Shown here one piece after another: positions 8,809 through 18,058 of a DNA stretch of 64,000 nt (its first letter is position 1; each line of letters opens with the position of its first letter). The notes beneath the pieces were generated by a model that worked only from the letters and a program-made list of their open reading frames with translations, was not told where the DNA came from and ran no database searches. Source of the stretch: Saprospiraceae bacterium (GTDB taxonomy: Bacteria > Bacteroidota > Bacteroidia > Chitinophagales > Saprospiraceae); contig JABDMH010000024.1 in assembly GCA_013001595.1 (NCBI GenBank), positions 1 through 64,000 of the forward strand. The letters are read 5' to 3'. Made by a program: the position numbers and the translations under genes.

Positions 8809-9687
8809 CTAAGATAACGAAGATGTTGTCAAAGATCGGTCAATGCGCTTAACCATTCCCTGTAACACCTTGCCTGTACCTCCCACTTCCACAAAAGCAT
8901 CTATACCGTCTTTGACCATATTCTGGATGGTTTCCGTCCATCTAACTGGAGAGGTCAGTTGCTTAATCAAGTTGCCTTTAATCTGATCGATGTCTTTTTG
9001 CTTGCCACCATCCACATTTTGATAGATGGGACAGGAGGGGCTCTGAAAAGGCGTATTTTCAATGGCCACTGCCAGTCTCTCTTGTGCAGGTTGCATCAGG
9101 GGAGAATGGAAAGCTCCACCTACAGGAAGTGCAATGGCACGCCTAGCTCCAGCCTCCCGCAATTTTTCACAAGCCAGTTCAACTGCTTGATGTTCACCAG
9201 AAATGACCAGCTGACCTGGACAATTATAGTTTGCAGCAATGACTATACCTTCAACAGCAGCACAAATCTCCTCAACCACCTGGTCATCAAGCCCCACAAT
9301 GGCAGCCATGGTGCCCGGTACCTTTTCACATGCCTCTTGCATTGCTTCAGCACGCACCTTTACCAAATTCAAACCTGCCTCAAAAGACAAAACATCGTTA
9401 ATAACCAACGCAGAGAACTCACCCAGTGAATGACCAGCCACAGCACTGGCCTTTTCTCCCTCATTTAGCTCTGCCATAATCGTGGAATGTAGAAAAACAG
9501 CTGGTTGAGTGACATTGGTCTGTTTAAGTTCATCGGCAGTGCCGGAGAACATCACCTTACTTATGTCAAAACCCAACAAATCATTAGCCTCGTCAAATCG
9601 GCGCTTGGCAATTTCAGATCTCTCCCATAGATCTTTGCCCATGCCTGTAAATTGTGAAGCTTGGCCCGGCAATAAGAATCCAACCAT
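8809..9687 (-). CDS. fabD: malonyl-CoA:ACP transacylase
   Basis: Transfers malonyl from CoA to acyl carrier protein to supply fatty-acid elongation in the cytosol. The 292-residue protein has the FLLPGQASQFTGMG N-terminus, the nucleophile elbow GHSLGE (Ser87), the catalytic His in GAFHSPLM (about residue 196) and the GxGKVL segment near the C-terminus. Length is within a few residues of typical FabD. ATG start at 9687, with 5 bp to the folE stop upstream. No other fab gene is adjacent, so it is not in a classical fabD-fabG-acpP cluster here. Confidence 0.96.
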   Translation of the reverse strand: MVGFLLPGQASQFTGMGKDLWERSEIAKRRFDEANDLLGFDISKVMFSGTADELKQTNVTQPAVFLHSTIMAELNEGEKASAVAGHSLGEFSALVINDVLSFEAGLNLVKVRAEAMQEACEKVPGTMAAIVGLDDQVVEEICAAVEGIVIAANYNCPGQLVISGEHQAVELACEKLREAGARRAIALPVGGAFHSPLMQPAQERLAVAIENTPFQSPSCPIYQNVDGGKQKDIDQIKGNLIKQLTSPVRWTETIQNMVKDGIDAFVEVGGTGKVLQGMVKRIDRSLTTSSLS

Positions 9688-9692
9688 ACTGA

Positions 9693-10307
9693 CTAGTGTA
9701 GATTTGAACTAATCAAGTTAAGAAATTCTGATCGAGTCTCTTCCTTTCTAAATTGTCCAGTAAACGCAGATGTAGTAGTCACTGAATTTTGCTTTTGTAC
9801 TCCACGCATCATCATACACATATGCCTAGCTTCTATCACGATCGCTGCACCAAGCGGCTGGAGGACGTCTTGGATACAATTGAGGATCTCATGGGTTAAT
9901 CTCTCCTGCACCTGAAGGCGCCGTGCGAAAATATCTACAATGCGAGGTATCTTGCTCAATCCTACGATATGACCATTTGGAATATAAGCAACATGAGCCT
10001 TTCCAAAGAAAGGCAAAATATGATGTTCGCAAAGTGAGTATAACTCAATATCCTTGACCAATACCATTTCATTGTATTCTTCTCTAAACAATGCAGACTT
10101 TAGGATCTGCTCAGGATCTGTCTCATAGCCCGATGTTAGAAATTGCATGGCCTTGGCTGCTCGTTCTGGAGTTTTCAATAAGCCTTCTCGATCAGGGTTC
10201 TCGCCTATTCCCTTCAAGACTTCTTCGAAGTTATCTTTCAAGGCACTCGTGACTTCATTATTGTAGGTCTCCAACTTTGTGTAATTGGATGAATTGTTAT
10301 TTGACAT
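9693..10307 (-). CDS. folE: GTP cyclohydrolase I
   Basis: Converts GTP to 7,8-dihydroneopterin triphosphate, the first step of folate/pterin synthesis. The C-terminal two thirds match the family: [19 protein letters not shown], the zinc ligands in [12 protein letters not shown], the [12 protein letters not shown] segment, and [16 protein letters not shown], which supplies the second zinc Cys. ATG at 10307 gives 204 residues, close to the usual size; an in-frame GTG ten codons upstream is less likely. A candidate Crp-type palindrome lies about 100 bp upstream, in the region shared with the divergent histidine kinase gene. Confidence 0.95.
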   Translation of the reverse strand: MSNNNSSNYTKLETYNNEVTSALKDNFEEVLKGIGENPDREGLLKTPERAAKAMQFLTSGYETDPEQILKSALFREEYNEMVLVKDIELYSLCEHHILPFFGKAHVAYIPNGHIVGLSKIPRIVDIFARRLQVQERLTHEILNCIQDVLQPLGAAIVIEARHMCMMMRGVQKQNSVTTTSAFTGQFRKEETRSEFLNLISSNLH

Positions 10308-10405
10308 ATGGTTGACAAACTTTTGCTTAGATATCACAAAAATATCAATCTATACAATGATTAATGGACAAAAAGGTTTCGATCTTTCGAAGAAGTAGTT
10401 TGAAA

Positions 10406-10419
10406 GTGACGTAAATCAC
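10406..10419. promoter_or_regulatory. candidate Crp/Fnr-type palindrome between folE and the LytS kinase
   Basis: GTGAC-GTAA-ATCAC reads as TGA-N6-TCA with one extra matching base on each side, the spacing of Crp/Fnr family operators. It lies about 100 bp upstream of folE and about 150 bp upstream of the divergent kinase gene. A similar site is found at 60121-60134. No binding evidence exists. Confidence 0.3.
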
Positions 10420-10569
10420 CTTTGGAGTGAATTGTACATCGAATTTGCCCCATAAACAACTCGCAGAGTAAGCTTGATTAAACGTTCATCGGAGTAGGGA
10501 CTGGTTTCATCTAGTATATGCGCATATTAGAAACGAACATCTAACTTCGTGTGTTCAAGGACTTAGTGG

Positions 10570-11622
10570 ATGAGAGCTTTTGCCATTAGAAGGATGCTGG
10601 AACGAACTCCGATATGGGAGCATCGGGGATGGATTGGCCATGTAATATTTTGGCTGATACTGCTGATCGTGCTTGTTCTCATGGACTTTAATAAAGTGGG
10701 GTGGCCACTTGTTTTTTACCAAAAGTTGGTGGATGTCATTTTCTATGCTCTCATTATTTATGTCAACCTTAATTATCTAATTCCAAAATTCCTATCGAAG
10801 AAAAGCTTTTGGACCTATGTAGCTCTTCTCATATTGGCGGTTTTATTATTGACGCCAATAAAGATCACGATACAGGTTATGCTCTTTTCTGAAGCCCCAT
10901 CTTTTCAAGGGTACTTCATAGAAAATCAATCCTATTTCTTCATGTCTATGTTCTTAGTGGGCAGTTCTTCTACCATTTATGGCATCATCTCAGATTGGTT
11001 TATTCACCAAAGTGAAAAAATCGAATTGCAAACGCAGACGATGGAGTCTGAGCTAAAGTTCCTTAAGTCGCAGATCAATCCTCACTTCCTCTTTAATACT
11101 TTAAACAACTTGTACGCATTGACCTTAAAGAAATCGGATGATGCTCCGGAAATCGTGCTAAAGCTCAGTGAAATGATGCGTTACATGCTCTACGAATGCA
11201 ACGAACCGTTGGTACCATTATACAAGGAAGTTTCCTACATGCGCAACTACCTAGATTTGGAGAGGTTACGTCAGCATGAGATGATTAATTTAGATTTTGA
11301 AGTAACTGGGGAAATCGAAACTCAAAGGATAGCTCCACTTCTATTGATTCCATTTATAGAGAATAGCTTTAAACATGGGTTGAGTAATCAAATTAACCAA
11401 GGATGGGTTGGAATTAAAATGAAAATTGACTCCGAAAGGCTCACCTTCACCATTGAAAACAGTAAGTCTCCGTCACAACCCAAATTGACACATCGCAAGA
11501 GTGGAGGGATCGGTTTGGTAAATGTACGAAGGAGACTTAATCTACTATATCCAGATCAATATGAATTAAAGATTAAGAATGAGCCTGATAAGTACTCCGT
11601 TCATTTGACACTAAACCTTTGA
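10570..11622 (+). CDS. LytS/YehU-type sensor histidine kinase
   Basis: 350 residues with about four transmembrane helices in the first 155 (WIGHVIFWLILLIVLVLM, VIFYALIIYVNLNYL, YVALLILAVLLL, FFMSMFLVGSSSTIYG). A His_kinase (PF06580) dimerisation and phosphoacceptor segment follows: LKSQINPHFLFNTLNNLYAL, with His172 as the probable phosphorylation site. The HATPase N-box is LLLIPFIENSFKHG, and a glycine-rich lid GGIGLVNVRRRL follows. No extracellular sensor domain is present, so the signal is probably sensed within the membrane. It is followed 45 bp later by its likely partner, a LytTR response regulator. ATG start at 10570. Confidence 0.93.
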   Translation: MRAFAIRRMLERTPIWEHRGWIGHVIFWLILLIVLVLMDFNKVGWPLVFYQKLVDVIFYALIIYVNLNYLIPKFLSKKSFWTYVALLILAVLLLTPIKITIQVMLFSEAPSFQGYFIENQSYFFMSMFLVGSSSTIYGIISDWFIHQSEKIELQTQTMESELKFLKSQINPHFLFNTLNNLYALTLKKSDDAPEIVLKLSEMMRYMLYECNEPLVPLYKEVSYMRNYLDLERLRQHEMINLDFEVTGEIETQRIAPLLLIPFIENSFKHGLSNQINQGWVGIKMKIDSERLTFTIENSKSPSQPKLTHRKSGGIGLVNVRRRLNLLYPDQYELKIKNEPDKYSVHLTLNL

Positions 11623-11667
11623 TTATGTGATCAAACGATCCTTCTCGAAAACAAAAATCCTGAACAA

Positions 11668-12393
11668 ATGAAAATCAACACCATTATTGTCGACGATGAA
11701 CCCTTGGCACTAGACGTGCTAGAAACCTTTATTGCTAAAATTCCCGAGCTGAACCTTGTGAGTCGATGTGTAAATGCATTTGAAGCCAATCAAGCCTTGA
11801 CAGAACATGACATTGATCTCATGTTTTTGGATATTCAGATGCCACAATTGACAGGTGTCGACTTTGTAAAAACACTGACTAACCCTCCACTTGTCGTTTT
11901 TACGACCGCCTTCCCAAATTATGCCATTGAAGGGTTCGAGCTAGATGCAGTAGACTACTTATTAAAGCCGATTTCTGCGGAACGCTTTATGAAAGCAGCC
12001 AACAAGGCAATTGACAAACTTAAAATGATGCATGCCCAGGAGGGAGACCATGAAGAGGCTAACGCTGATTTCATCTTCATAAAGGCAGACAAAAAATTTG
12101 TGAAAGTACCTTATGATGATGTACTATATATTGAAGGACTGAAAGACTATGTCATCATAAAAAGAACCAAAGGCAGATTGGTTACACTACAGACCATGAA
12201 GAGCTTGGAAGAAAAGTTGCCAGCTGATAAGTTCAAGCGGATCCATCGCTCTTACATTGTTGGCCTAAATCAAATTAAGGCTATAGTGGGGAACATGATC
12301 GAGATCTCTGAAGATGGTAAAACCAAGCATCTGCCCATCGGTAAAAACTACAGAGACGATCTGCTGGATATGGTCAATGAAAACAGACTATAG
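11668..12393 (+). CDS. LytTR-family response regulator
   Basis: 241-residue two-domain regulator. The receiver domain (residues 1-120) has the acidic pair DD at 9-10, the phosphoacceptor Asp55 in MFLDIQMP, a conserved Thr in VFTTAFPNYA and Lys in LLKPIS. The C-terminal LytTR DNA-binding domain (about 130-235) shows VLYIEGLKDYVIIK, the MKSLEEKLP stretch and FKRIHRSYIVGLNQI, which are characteristic. Presumed to be phosphorylated by the kinase just upstream; targets unknown. The pair is free-standing, with no obvious target operon beside it other than the fructosamine kinase-like gene. Confidence 0.95.
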   Translation: MKINTIIVDDEPLALDVLETFIAKIPELNLVSRCVNAFEANQALTEHDIDLMFLDIQMPQLTGVDFVKTLTNPPLVVFTTAFPNYAIEGFELDAVDYLLKPISAERFMKAANKAIDKLKMMHAQEGDHEEANADFIFIKADKKFVKVPYDDVLYIEGLKDYVIIKRTKGRLVTLQTMKSLEEKLPADKFKRIHRSYIVGLNQIKAIVGNMIEISEDGKTKHLPIGKNYRDDLLDMVNENRL

Positions 12394-12456
12394 CGTAACG
12401 TCTCACAATTGATTACACAGTTTGGCATGTTCTTTTGCACCAACTCTTCATCACCA

Positions 12457-12476
12457 ACCCCGATAGTTATAGGGGT
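12457..12476. repeat. extragenic palindrome, copy 1
   Basis: A 20-bp near-perfect palindrome (ACCCC-GATAGTTATA-GGGGT) sits in the 172-bp gap after the response regulator. Inner ATA/TAT pairs extend the stem, leaving one G-A mismatch. A related sequence lies at 60706-60731. Without a run of T it is not a convincing intrinsic terminator; a dispersed REP-like element is the better guess. Confidence 0.4.
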
Positions 12477-12565
12477 ACGTAGCACGGCTATGCTCGGTTT
12501 TGCTTCTTCGATATGGCACAAAATTACCATCTCAAACTGCACATTTATTTACAAAACGTTACACT

Positions 12566-13426
12566 ATGCATGCCAAGCTGCATAAACACCTAGAGAACCA
12601 GTTAGGTCATGACAAGCTAAAGGTTCGATCCATTCAAGGTGGTGACATTAATCAAGCCTATTTATTAGAAACGAGCGAAGCATCATACTTCGTAAAATGT
12701 AACAATGATGATTGCGCTGTTGATATGCTCGAAAAGGAAGCCAAAGCCCTTCGATTATTTGCCGACCTTAAAATAATAGGAGTGCCCGATGTCATATTAT
12801 CGGACAAGTGTGGCGACGATGCTTACCTAGTACTCGAATACCTCAAGCCGAAACCACCGAATACAAAATTTTGGAGGCATTTCGGAGCGCAAATGTCAGC
12901 ACTGCATCAGGTTTCCACAGATCGGTTTGGTTGGAGCTTTGACAATTACATTGGAACCCTTCCTCAGTCCAACCAGAGACATCAGAAGTGGTCTGATTTT
13001 TACGCTGCAGAACGGATCCTTCCACAGCTTGTACTAGCCAGAAATAAAGGTCTGATCGACAGAGAAGAATGGGCAAAAGGAAATCGTCTAGCTGCCAACA
13101 TTCGTGATGTGTGTCCGGAAGAACCACCGAGTTTAATCCACGGGGACCTATGGTCGGGGAATTTTATTGCGTCTCAAGGAGACATACCAATTCTAATCGA
13201 TCCCGCACCCTACTACGGGCACAGAGAAATGGATCTGGCCATGAGTATGCTATTTGGTGGATTTAGTAAGGATTTTTATGATAGCTATTTGGCATCCTCA
13301 CCACTAGAAGGTGATTTTAAACAACGCTGCGATATCTACCAGCTCTACTACCTACTCGTACATCTGAACCTGTTTGGAATGAGTTACCATTCGGCAGTAT
13401 CCAGTATCCTGGCTAAATATAGCTAA
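12566..13426 (+). CDS. fructosamine kinase (FN3K/YniA) family protein
   Basis: 287-residue aminoglycoside-phosphotransferase-fold kinase of the FN3K family, which phosphorylates sugars attached to amines (ketosamines) and so helps repair glycated protein. Seen: SIQGGDINQAYLLET and FVKCN at the ATP-binding end, the catalytic loop LIHGDLWSGNF (about residue 190), and the metal-binding LIDPAPYYGHREMDLAM that is typical of the family. ATG at 12566 gives a normal N-terminus; an upstream in-frame codon would add 22 implausible residues. It stands alone after the LytTR pair. Substrate specificity, and whether it acts on protein or small ketosamines, is not decidable from sequence. Confidence 0.88.
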   Translation: MHAKLHKHLENQLGHDKLKVRSIQGGDINQAYLLETSEASYFVKCNNDDCAVDMLEKEAKALRLFADLKIIGVPDVILSDKCGDDAYLVLEYLKPKPPNTKFWRHFGAQMSALHQVSTDRFGWSFDNYIGTLPQSNQRHQKWSDFYAAERILPQLVLARNKGLIDREEWAKGNRLAANIRDVCPEEPPSLIHGDLWSGNFIASQGDIPILIDPAPYYGHREMDLAMSMLFGGFSKDFYDSYLASSPLEGDFKQRCDIYQLYYLLVHLNLFGMSYHSAVSSILAKYS

Positions 13427-13783
13427 AGGACTGGCAAATAATAAGTCCCCGATTTAGAGGATGTCATTTTGAATTTAGACAACCTATTCTGAGCGTAGCC
13501 GAAGAAAGGCATAAAAAATAAGCATAATGGAGTTAGGAGGCAGTTGAAATACTAACTCTGATTCGTTCGCTGCTTCTTTTGCTCGCATACTTCGCCAAGA
13601 ATACTCGATATCGATGCTATGCCTGTGTTTTTTGGCTCGTCTGCAACCAAAATAAGCTAGCGATCGAAATCGAGCCAGCCTCCTGTGCGAGATTTATTAT
13701 AACGCAATATAAATTCAAAAGAACCAGTAGAAATAAGGAAGTTATTACTTATCAGTCCCTAAGTGAAGTCTCTCGACACTTGG
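13427..13783. other. intergenic region with a REP-like word
   Basis: 357 bp between two convergent genes. No credible gene: the short frames here have no family signature. At 13487-13506 it contains TTCTGAGCGTAGCCGAAGAA, an imperfect palindrome of a kind that recurs in intergenic DNA of many Bacteroidota. Nothing else stands out. Confidence 0.4.
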
Positions 13784-16204
13784 TCAAAAGATTTCAATCT
13801 GTTCTGTTCTCATACTACCATCATCGAGTAGTACCTGCAAGAAGAAATTGCCAGGAGTCAAGGCGTTAAGATTTAGGGCGTGAAGGCTTGTTTTGATTTG
13901 CCTTTCTTGAACTTGGAGTCGTCCCCTGTTGTCGAAAATCCTTATGACTTTAATTTCTCTTTCTCCTCCATCAACTACTAAAAAGGCTTTGGCTGGATTG
14001 GGATAAAAACTAATGGCTTGTTCTTTCGTATCTATATTCCTACGATAGAGCATTGTTCCTTTGGCAGTGGGTAGATTTTGATAGCCCCCGTTTGCTTTCA
14101 GAATCAACAAATTTTTGACAAAAACGTCAAGGTCAAACACATCTTTAAGAGATCGAAACCCATTTAGATCTTCCTCAATGATAAAACTGACCTGCCCTAC
14201 AATACCTTGGTTAGCAACAGCTTGTCCAGTGATGGATACTATACCTATATCATACTGTCCATCATCTGGCGCAATGGTGTAACTCATCACATCCCCTTCA
14301 TGAGCAAATACTCCAGGTTCTTGAAGATCAAAGGTGAATGTGTTCGAGTTTACAAATTGCTCATTGAGCTCTATGGAGAAGCTCAACCCCATGATCTCAT
14401 CTTGCGTATCATTCGTAGCGATAGATATCTGCACTGTGGCCCAATCTCCCTCCTGCACTTCGGGTGTCACCAATTCTACATGGACAGATTGTACATCTCC
14501 AGCCGGTGGATAGGCTGCAGACAATGTATGCGCCTTAGCATAATGCTCCGAAAGTACCGAGATATCATCTTTGCTGATGGAACCATCACCATTTGCATCC
14601 ACATGCTTCAGGTCATGACCACCTAGAGATCTGACATTCTCCCATGGTAAAGCCGGTTTTCCGGACCAACTCAGAAAGCCCTGATCTTTGCGGCTTGGAC
14701 CAACCTTTCCGAGATTTACACCAAGCGGAAGAATGTCACCAACATTGACTTCTCCATCAGCATTCATATCACCAGGCCAAACACAAGCAGTACCGCAGTC
14801 CACCGAAGTAGAAGGCTGTGCTTCCACAAGAACATGCACTTGCACTTGGTCACAATTGAGTTGACCATCATTTATAGTGCAATAATCTACAGTAAAATCG
14901 TCTCTACCGACGAAATCCCTATCTGGTCTGTAGGCAAGGGTTTTTCCGTCTGCAGAAACATCTAATATGCCATGAACGGGTCTAAGGACTTCCTCAAAAC
15001 GAAAATCATCGATGGGCACCAAATAGGGCATATGGAGCGCTTCATTTTGGCTCGTAACCACATTAATGGTGCTGGTTCTAGGGGGATAATTGAAAACTGT
15101 GATGCTCACTCTTTCTTCATCACAGCGGCCATCATAACAGCATATGTAAGTAAACTCAGTTTGTCCTTCCCAATCCGTCGGAGGTCGATATCGAAAGTGG
15201 CCCCCACCAAAGTGTCTCAGTTGTCCCTGCAAACTTCTGGCATCAAAGGACTCCATACTGCTGGCAATGTCATTTTCCAATACGGAAAAATCAATGCCAT
15301 TATCCTGCTCTGTGAAAATTGCGTCGGGATAAGACACACCATTTAAAGCAAAAGGATCAACCACTTCGATAACATACAATTGTGTGTACAGTTTACCGCC
15401 AGTCAACCGAACAAATTTCAATTCCTCCGTGCCTGAATAACCCATACCAGGTCTGTACTCGTACAGCAAATCTCCAGACAAAGCCAGCACACCACTGTAG
15501 TACTTCTGAGTAGGTGGATTAAAACCAGGAGGCACAGCCAAGGTGAGCACCTCATCTTTATCCATTTGGATAAAGGAGGTATCTGATTGTGGGCCACTAC
15601 TGTCATCATAAACATGTATGAAAGCCTTAGCGGTGGCATAAGCTGAACCATCCTTTACCACGTATGTAATCGTGGCATGACCCGGGCCTATAGGACTAAA
15701 GGATAGTTTTGTGCTGTCTTCGTTTAGGGTTGCAGAGCCCTGACTCACAAAAGCGAGTCGATCTATCTTAGCCTCAGCACTATTCAGGAAATCATTGAGT
15801 AGTAGATCTAAATCTTGATTGGGATCACCCAGGTCAATGACGAAGTAATCATCAGCAGCAATGATGGGAGCAACCTCCAAAATATATGCTTCAAAAAACG
15901 GCTGAAGGGATCCACCTTCTTTGCGCAGAGTTTGAAAGACGAGTGTATCGATGCCAACCCACTCCTCAAAAGGCTGATATCTTATCCGGAATTGGGATTC
16001 AAAATTTAATTTAAACTTGTCGACAATGCCATGGCTAGGTGATCCCAAGATGATTGGGTAATCCTCAGATTCCACGGAAAGGTTAATGTAATCGCCTTGC
16101 TTAATCCTTAAGGACTTATATGACCGAACTGATTGTGCATCTGCTCCTAAAAGCCAGATAAGCAACATCATCAGCGTGAGAAGGAAAGGGGGGCTAAGTC
16201 TCAT
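13784..16204 (-). CDS. secreted multidomain T9SS cargo with dockerin-like and cohesin-like modules
   Basis: 806 residues. A signal peptide (MRLSPPFLLTLMMLLIWLLGADAQS) precedes several cadherin/Ig-like repeats of the 'VLENDI' type (about 30-460). Next is a pair of dockerin-like EF-hand loops (GDMNADGEVNVGDILPL and DANGDGSISKDDISVL, about 480-545), then a cohesin-like beta module (VHVELVTPEVQEGDWATVQI onward, about 560-680). A type A T9SS C-terminal domain of about 75 residues ends the protein (SFYPNPAKAFLVV through the final EQIEIF). It is exported across the outer membrane by the type IX system and attached or released at the surface. Function is probably adhesive or structural; no catalytic domain is visible. 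Start is the ATG at 16204, two codons inside a TTG frame opening. Confidence 0.85.
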   Translation of the reverse strand: MRLSPPFLLTLMMLLIWLLGADAQSVRSYKSLRIKQGDYINLSVESEDYPIILGSPSHGIVDKFKLNFESQFRIRYQPFEEWVGIDTLVFQTLRKEGGSLQPFFEAYILEVAPIIAADDYFVIDLGDPNQDLDLLLNDFLNSAEAKIDRLAFVSQGSATLNEDSTKLSFSPIGPGHATITYVVKDGSAYATAKAFIHVYDDSSGPQSDTSFIQMDKDEVLTLAVPPGFNPPTQKYYSGVLALSGDLLYEYRPGMGYSGTEELKFVRLTGGKLYTQLYVIEVVDPFALNGVSYPDAIFTEQDNGIDFSVLENDIASSMESFDARSLQGQLRHFGGGHFRYRPPTDWEGQTEFTYICCYDGRCDEERVSITVFNYPPRTSTINVVTSQNEALHMPYLVPIDDFRFEEVLRPVHGILDVSADGKTLAYRPDRDFVGRDDFTVDYCTINDGQLNCDQVQVHVLVEAQPSTSVDCGTACVWPGDMNADGEVNVGDILPLGVNLGKVGPSRKDQGFLSWSGKPALPWENVRSLGGHDLKHVDANGDGSISKDDISVLSEHYAKAHTLSAAYPPAGDVQSVHVELVTPEVQEGDWATVQISIATNDTQDEIMGLSFSIELNEQFVNSNTFTFDLQEPGVFAHEGDVMSYTIAPDDGQYDIGIVSITGQAVANQGIVGQVSFIIEEDLNGFRSLKDVFDLDVFVKNLLILKANGGYQNLPTAKGTMLYRRNIDTKEQAISFYPNPAKAFLVVDGGEREIKVIRIFDNRGRLQVQERQIKTSLHALNLNALTPGNFFLQVLLDDGSMRTEQIEIF

Positions 16205-16310
16205 GGCCAAGATTACATATGCAATATAAGCCTAATTTGTTGAAGTAGGAAATAATGCCCATCTTCCAACCCTGAATCAAGGACTGATTTGAAATGGATT
16301 TTCTAGTGTA

Positions 16311-17759
16311 ATGGAAAAGACCAAATTATTCAAAGTTGCTTCTCAATTAAGTGCACATGAACTTAGTCGACTGAGAAGTTTCGTTAAAGATGCTGTAAAG
16401 CAGATTAGTAAGCCAAACCGCTTGCTTCTACACATCAGCGAAAGCTTGAAAAGTAAACCAAGTGTAGTTCCGACCAAGGAACTGCTTTGGCAATCCATCT
16501 ATGTAGGGTCGCCTTATGACGATCGTAGGTTTAGGAAGCTATGTGCCGATGCTCTCCAACGAATTGAAGAATTCCTGAGTATGGAGGCATATTTTGCCGA
16601 TGCCTTTGCGGAGTCTACATTCAGGCTCATCGCGTTTCAAAAACGAGGCATGAATCTGCTGCATCGGTCACAACTAGCTCGAGCATTGAGTCTAGGCGAA
16701 AAAGAAGTCACTAGGGATGCGCCGTTTTTTTATCACCAGTATTTGATTGAACAATCACAGTATCAAATGTCGCATGCAAGCGAACGATTTAAGGTTGCGG
16801 ATATTGATCGGATCCTGCAGAATCTGGATAAGTTCTATGTGACAGAAAAGCTCAGGTATCACTGTGAAGTCCTGAGCCGTAAAACTTTTATCGATCACAA
16901 TTATCAGAATCAACTCATTGGACCCATTTTACAAATGGTAAATGAGGGTCCGCTGAAAGATGTGGCAGTCATCGGTATTTACTACCAGATCGTCTTAACA
17001 CATCTCCATCCGGATGAGGAGCAACATTACTTTGATCTTAAAGAGAGGCTTCAAAGGGACACGAAAGTCATTTCTCCTGCCCATTTGAAGGAAGTCTTCT
17101 ATTCTGCACTCAATTATTGCAATAGAAAAATTAACAAGGGTAAAAAATACTTCCTAAGAGAGGCCTTTGATATGTATCGAGAGGTACTAGAAAAAGGGCT
17201 CATCTATGAAAAGGGACATCTTAGTCAATGGACCTTTAAGAATGTTCTCATTCTTTCTTTAAGATTGGGAGAGTATGATTGGGCAGAGCAAGCGCTTGAT
17301 GTATATGGGCAAAAACTGCATCCAAAGTATCGCCGGAATGCCTTAACCTACAATCGAGCGCAACTGCATTTCTATCGGCAGGATTACCCTAATGTACTTT
17401 CTCTGCTGCAAACCGTCGAGTATGATGATGTGACATATAATCTGGGAGCTAAAACTATGCTACTTGCTACCTACTACGAATTGGGCGAGTACAAAGCGCT
17501 GCAAAATCTTGGAGATAGCTTTAAAGTCTTTCTGCTAAGAAAGAAGCAGACGATAAGTGAGCAAAGAAGGAAATCCTACTTGAATTTGATTCGAATGACC
17601 TTGAGATTGGCCAATACTCCCGAGCACGCTCATCAAGCAATTCGGAAAATAAATACAGAACTTGAGCAAATTGGTCAACTTGCAAGTGAGAACTGGATTC
17701 GCGAAAAGGTCAAAAGGAAACTTCTCCAATCGCAGAAGAAGATCAAAAACGCTAGATGA
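16311..17759 (+). CDS. uncharacterised alpha-helical (TPR-like) protein
   Basis: 482 residues without signal peptide or membrane helix. The sequence is almost entirely predicted helix with leucine-rich pairs (for example WTFKNVLILSLRLGEYDWAEQAL and LGAKTMLLATYYELGEYKALQNL), consistent with tetratricopeptide-like repeats in the C-terminal half. The N-terminal 100 residues (LSAHELSRLRSFVKD) may be a separate helical domain. I recognise no characterised family. The ATG at 16311 is about 100 bp from the divergent T9SS gene, so the two may share a control region. Its stop overlaps the convergent small gene by 8 bp. Confidence 0.75.
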   Translation: MEKTKLFKVASQLSAHELSRLRSFVKDAVKQISKPNRLLLHISESLKSKPSVVPTKELLWQSIYVGSPYDDRRFRKLCADALQRIEEFLSMEAYFADAFAESTFRLIAFQKRGMNLLHRSQLARALSLGEKEVTRDAPFFYHQYLIEQSQYQMSHASERFKVADIDRILQNLDKFYVTEKLRYHCEVLSRKTFIDHNYQNQLIGPILQMVNEGPLKDVAVIGIYYQIVLTHLHPDEEQHYFDLKERLQRDTKVISPAHLKEVFYSALNYCNRKINKGKKYFLREAFDMYREVLEKGLIYEKGHLSQWTFKNVLILSLRLGEYDWAEQALDVYGQKLHPKYRRNALTYNRAQLHFYRQDYPNVLSLLQTVEYDDVTYNLGAKTMLLATYYELGEYKALQNLGDSFKVFLLRKKQTISEQRRKSYLNLIRMTLRLANTPEHAHQAIRKINTELEQIGQLASENWIREKVKRKLLQSQKKIKNAR

Positions 17760-18024
17760 TTTCATCCCAATCATCACTACGAATACGAGCGGAAGTTAGA
17801 TGTGTGAATTTAGTTTTAGCCAGGGCAATAAAATGAACCTCGACTTCCATCAGTAGGTCTGTGGTGAGTAGATCCTTGATGTCGCTCACACCTTTGACTT
17901 CTCCATCTCGAAATTTAATCGAAATATCGTATTCACCGGCATCAAACTTCAAGAGAAACCGATGTCCCGACTTGAATACGGTAATCTTATATTTCTCATG
18001 TGGAAGCTCTGCCACAATTCTCAT
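17752..18024 (-). CDS. small conserved-looking protein of unknown function
   Basis: 90 residues, predicted cytosolic and mostly beta (ELPHEKYKITVFKSGHRFLLKFDAGEYDISIKF). It starts with ATG at 18024 and overlaps the stop of the plus-strand helical gene by 8 bp. The balanced composition and regular strand pattern look coding, but I cannot assign a family. It lies 34 bp downstream of the DUF697-SHOCT gene and may be co-transcribed with it. Confidence 0.6.
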   Translation of the reverse strand: MRIVAELPHEKYKITVFKSGHRFLLKFDAGEYDISIKFRDGEVKGVSDIKDLLTTDLLMEVEVHFIALAKTKFTHLTSARIRSDDWDEII

Positions 18025-18058
18025 TCACAAGTGTATTTGAGATCTAAATGGCCAATAA

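Noticed and set aside
8959-9429. 156-codon open frame antisense to fabD
   Set aside because: Entirely opposite a motif-complete fabD; composition (Cys, His and Leu rich) is that of a shadow frame.
13579-13869. 96-codon plus-strand frame after the fructosamine kinase gene
   Set aside because: Runs into the end of the convergent T9SS gene; no recognisable domain and odd Cys/Tyr-rich composition.
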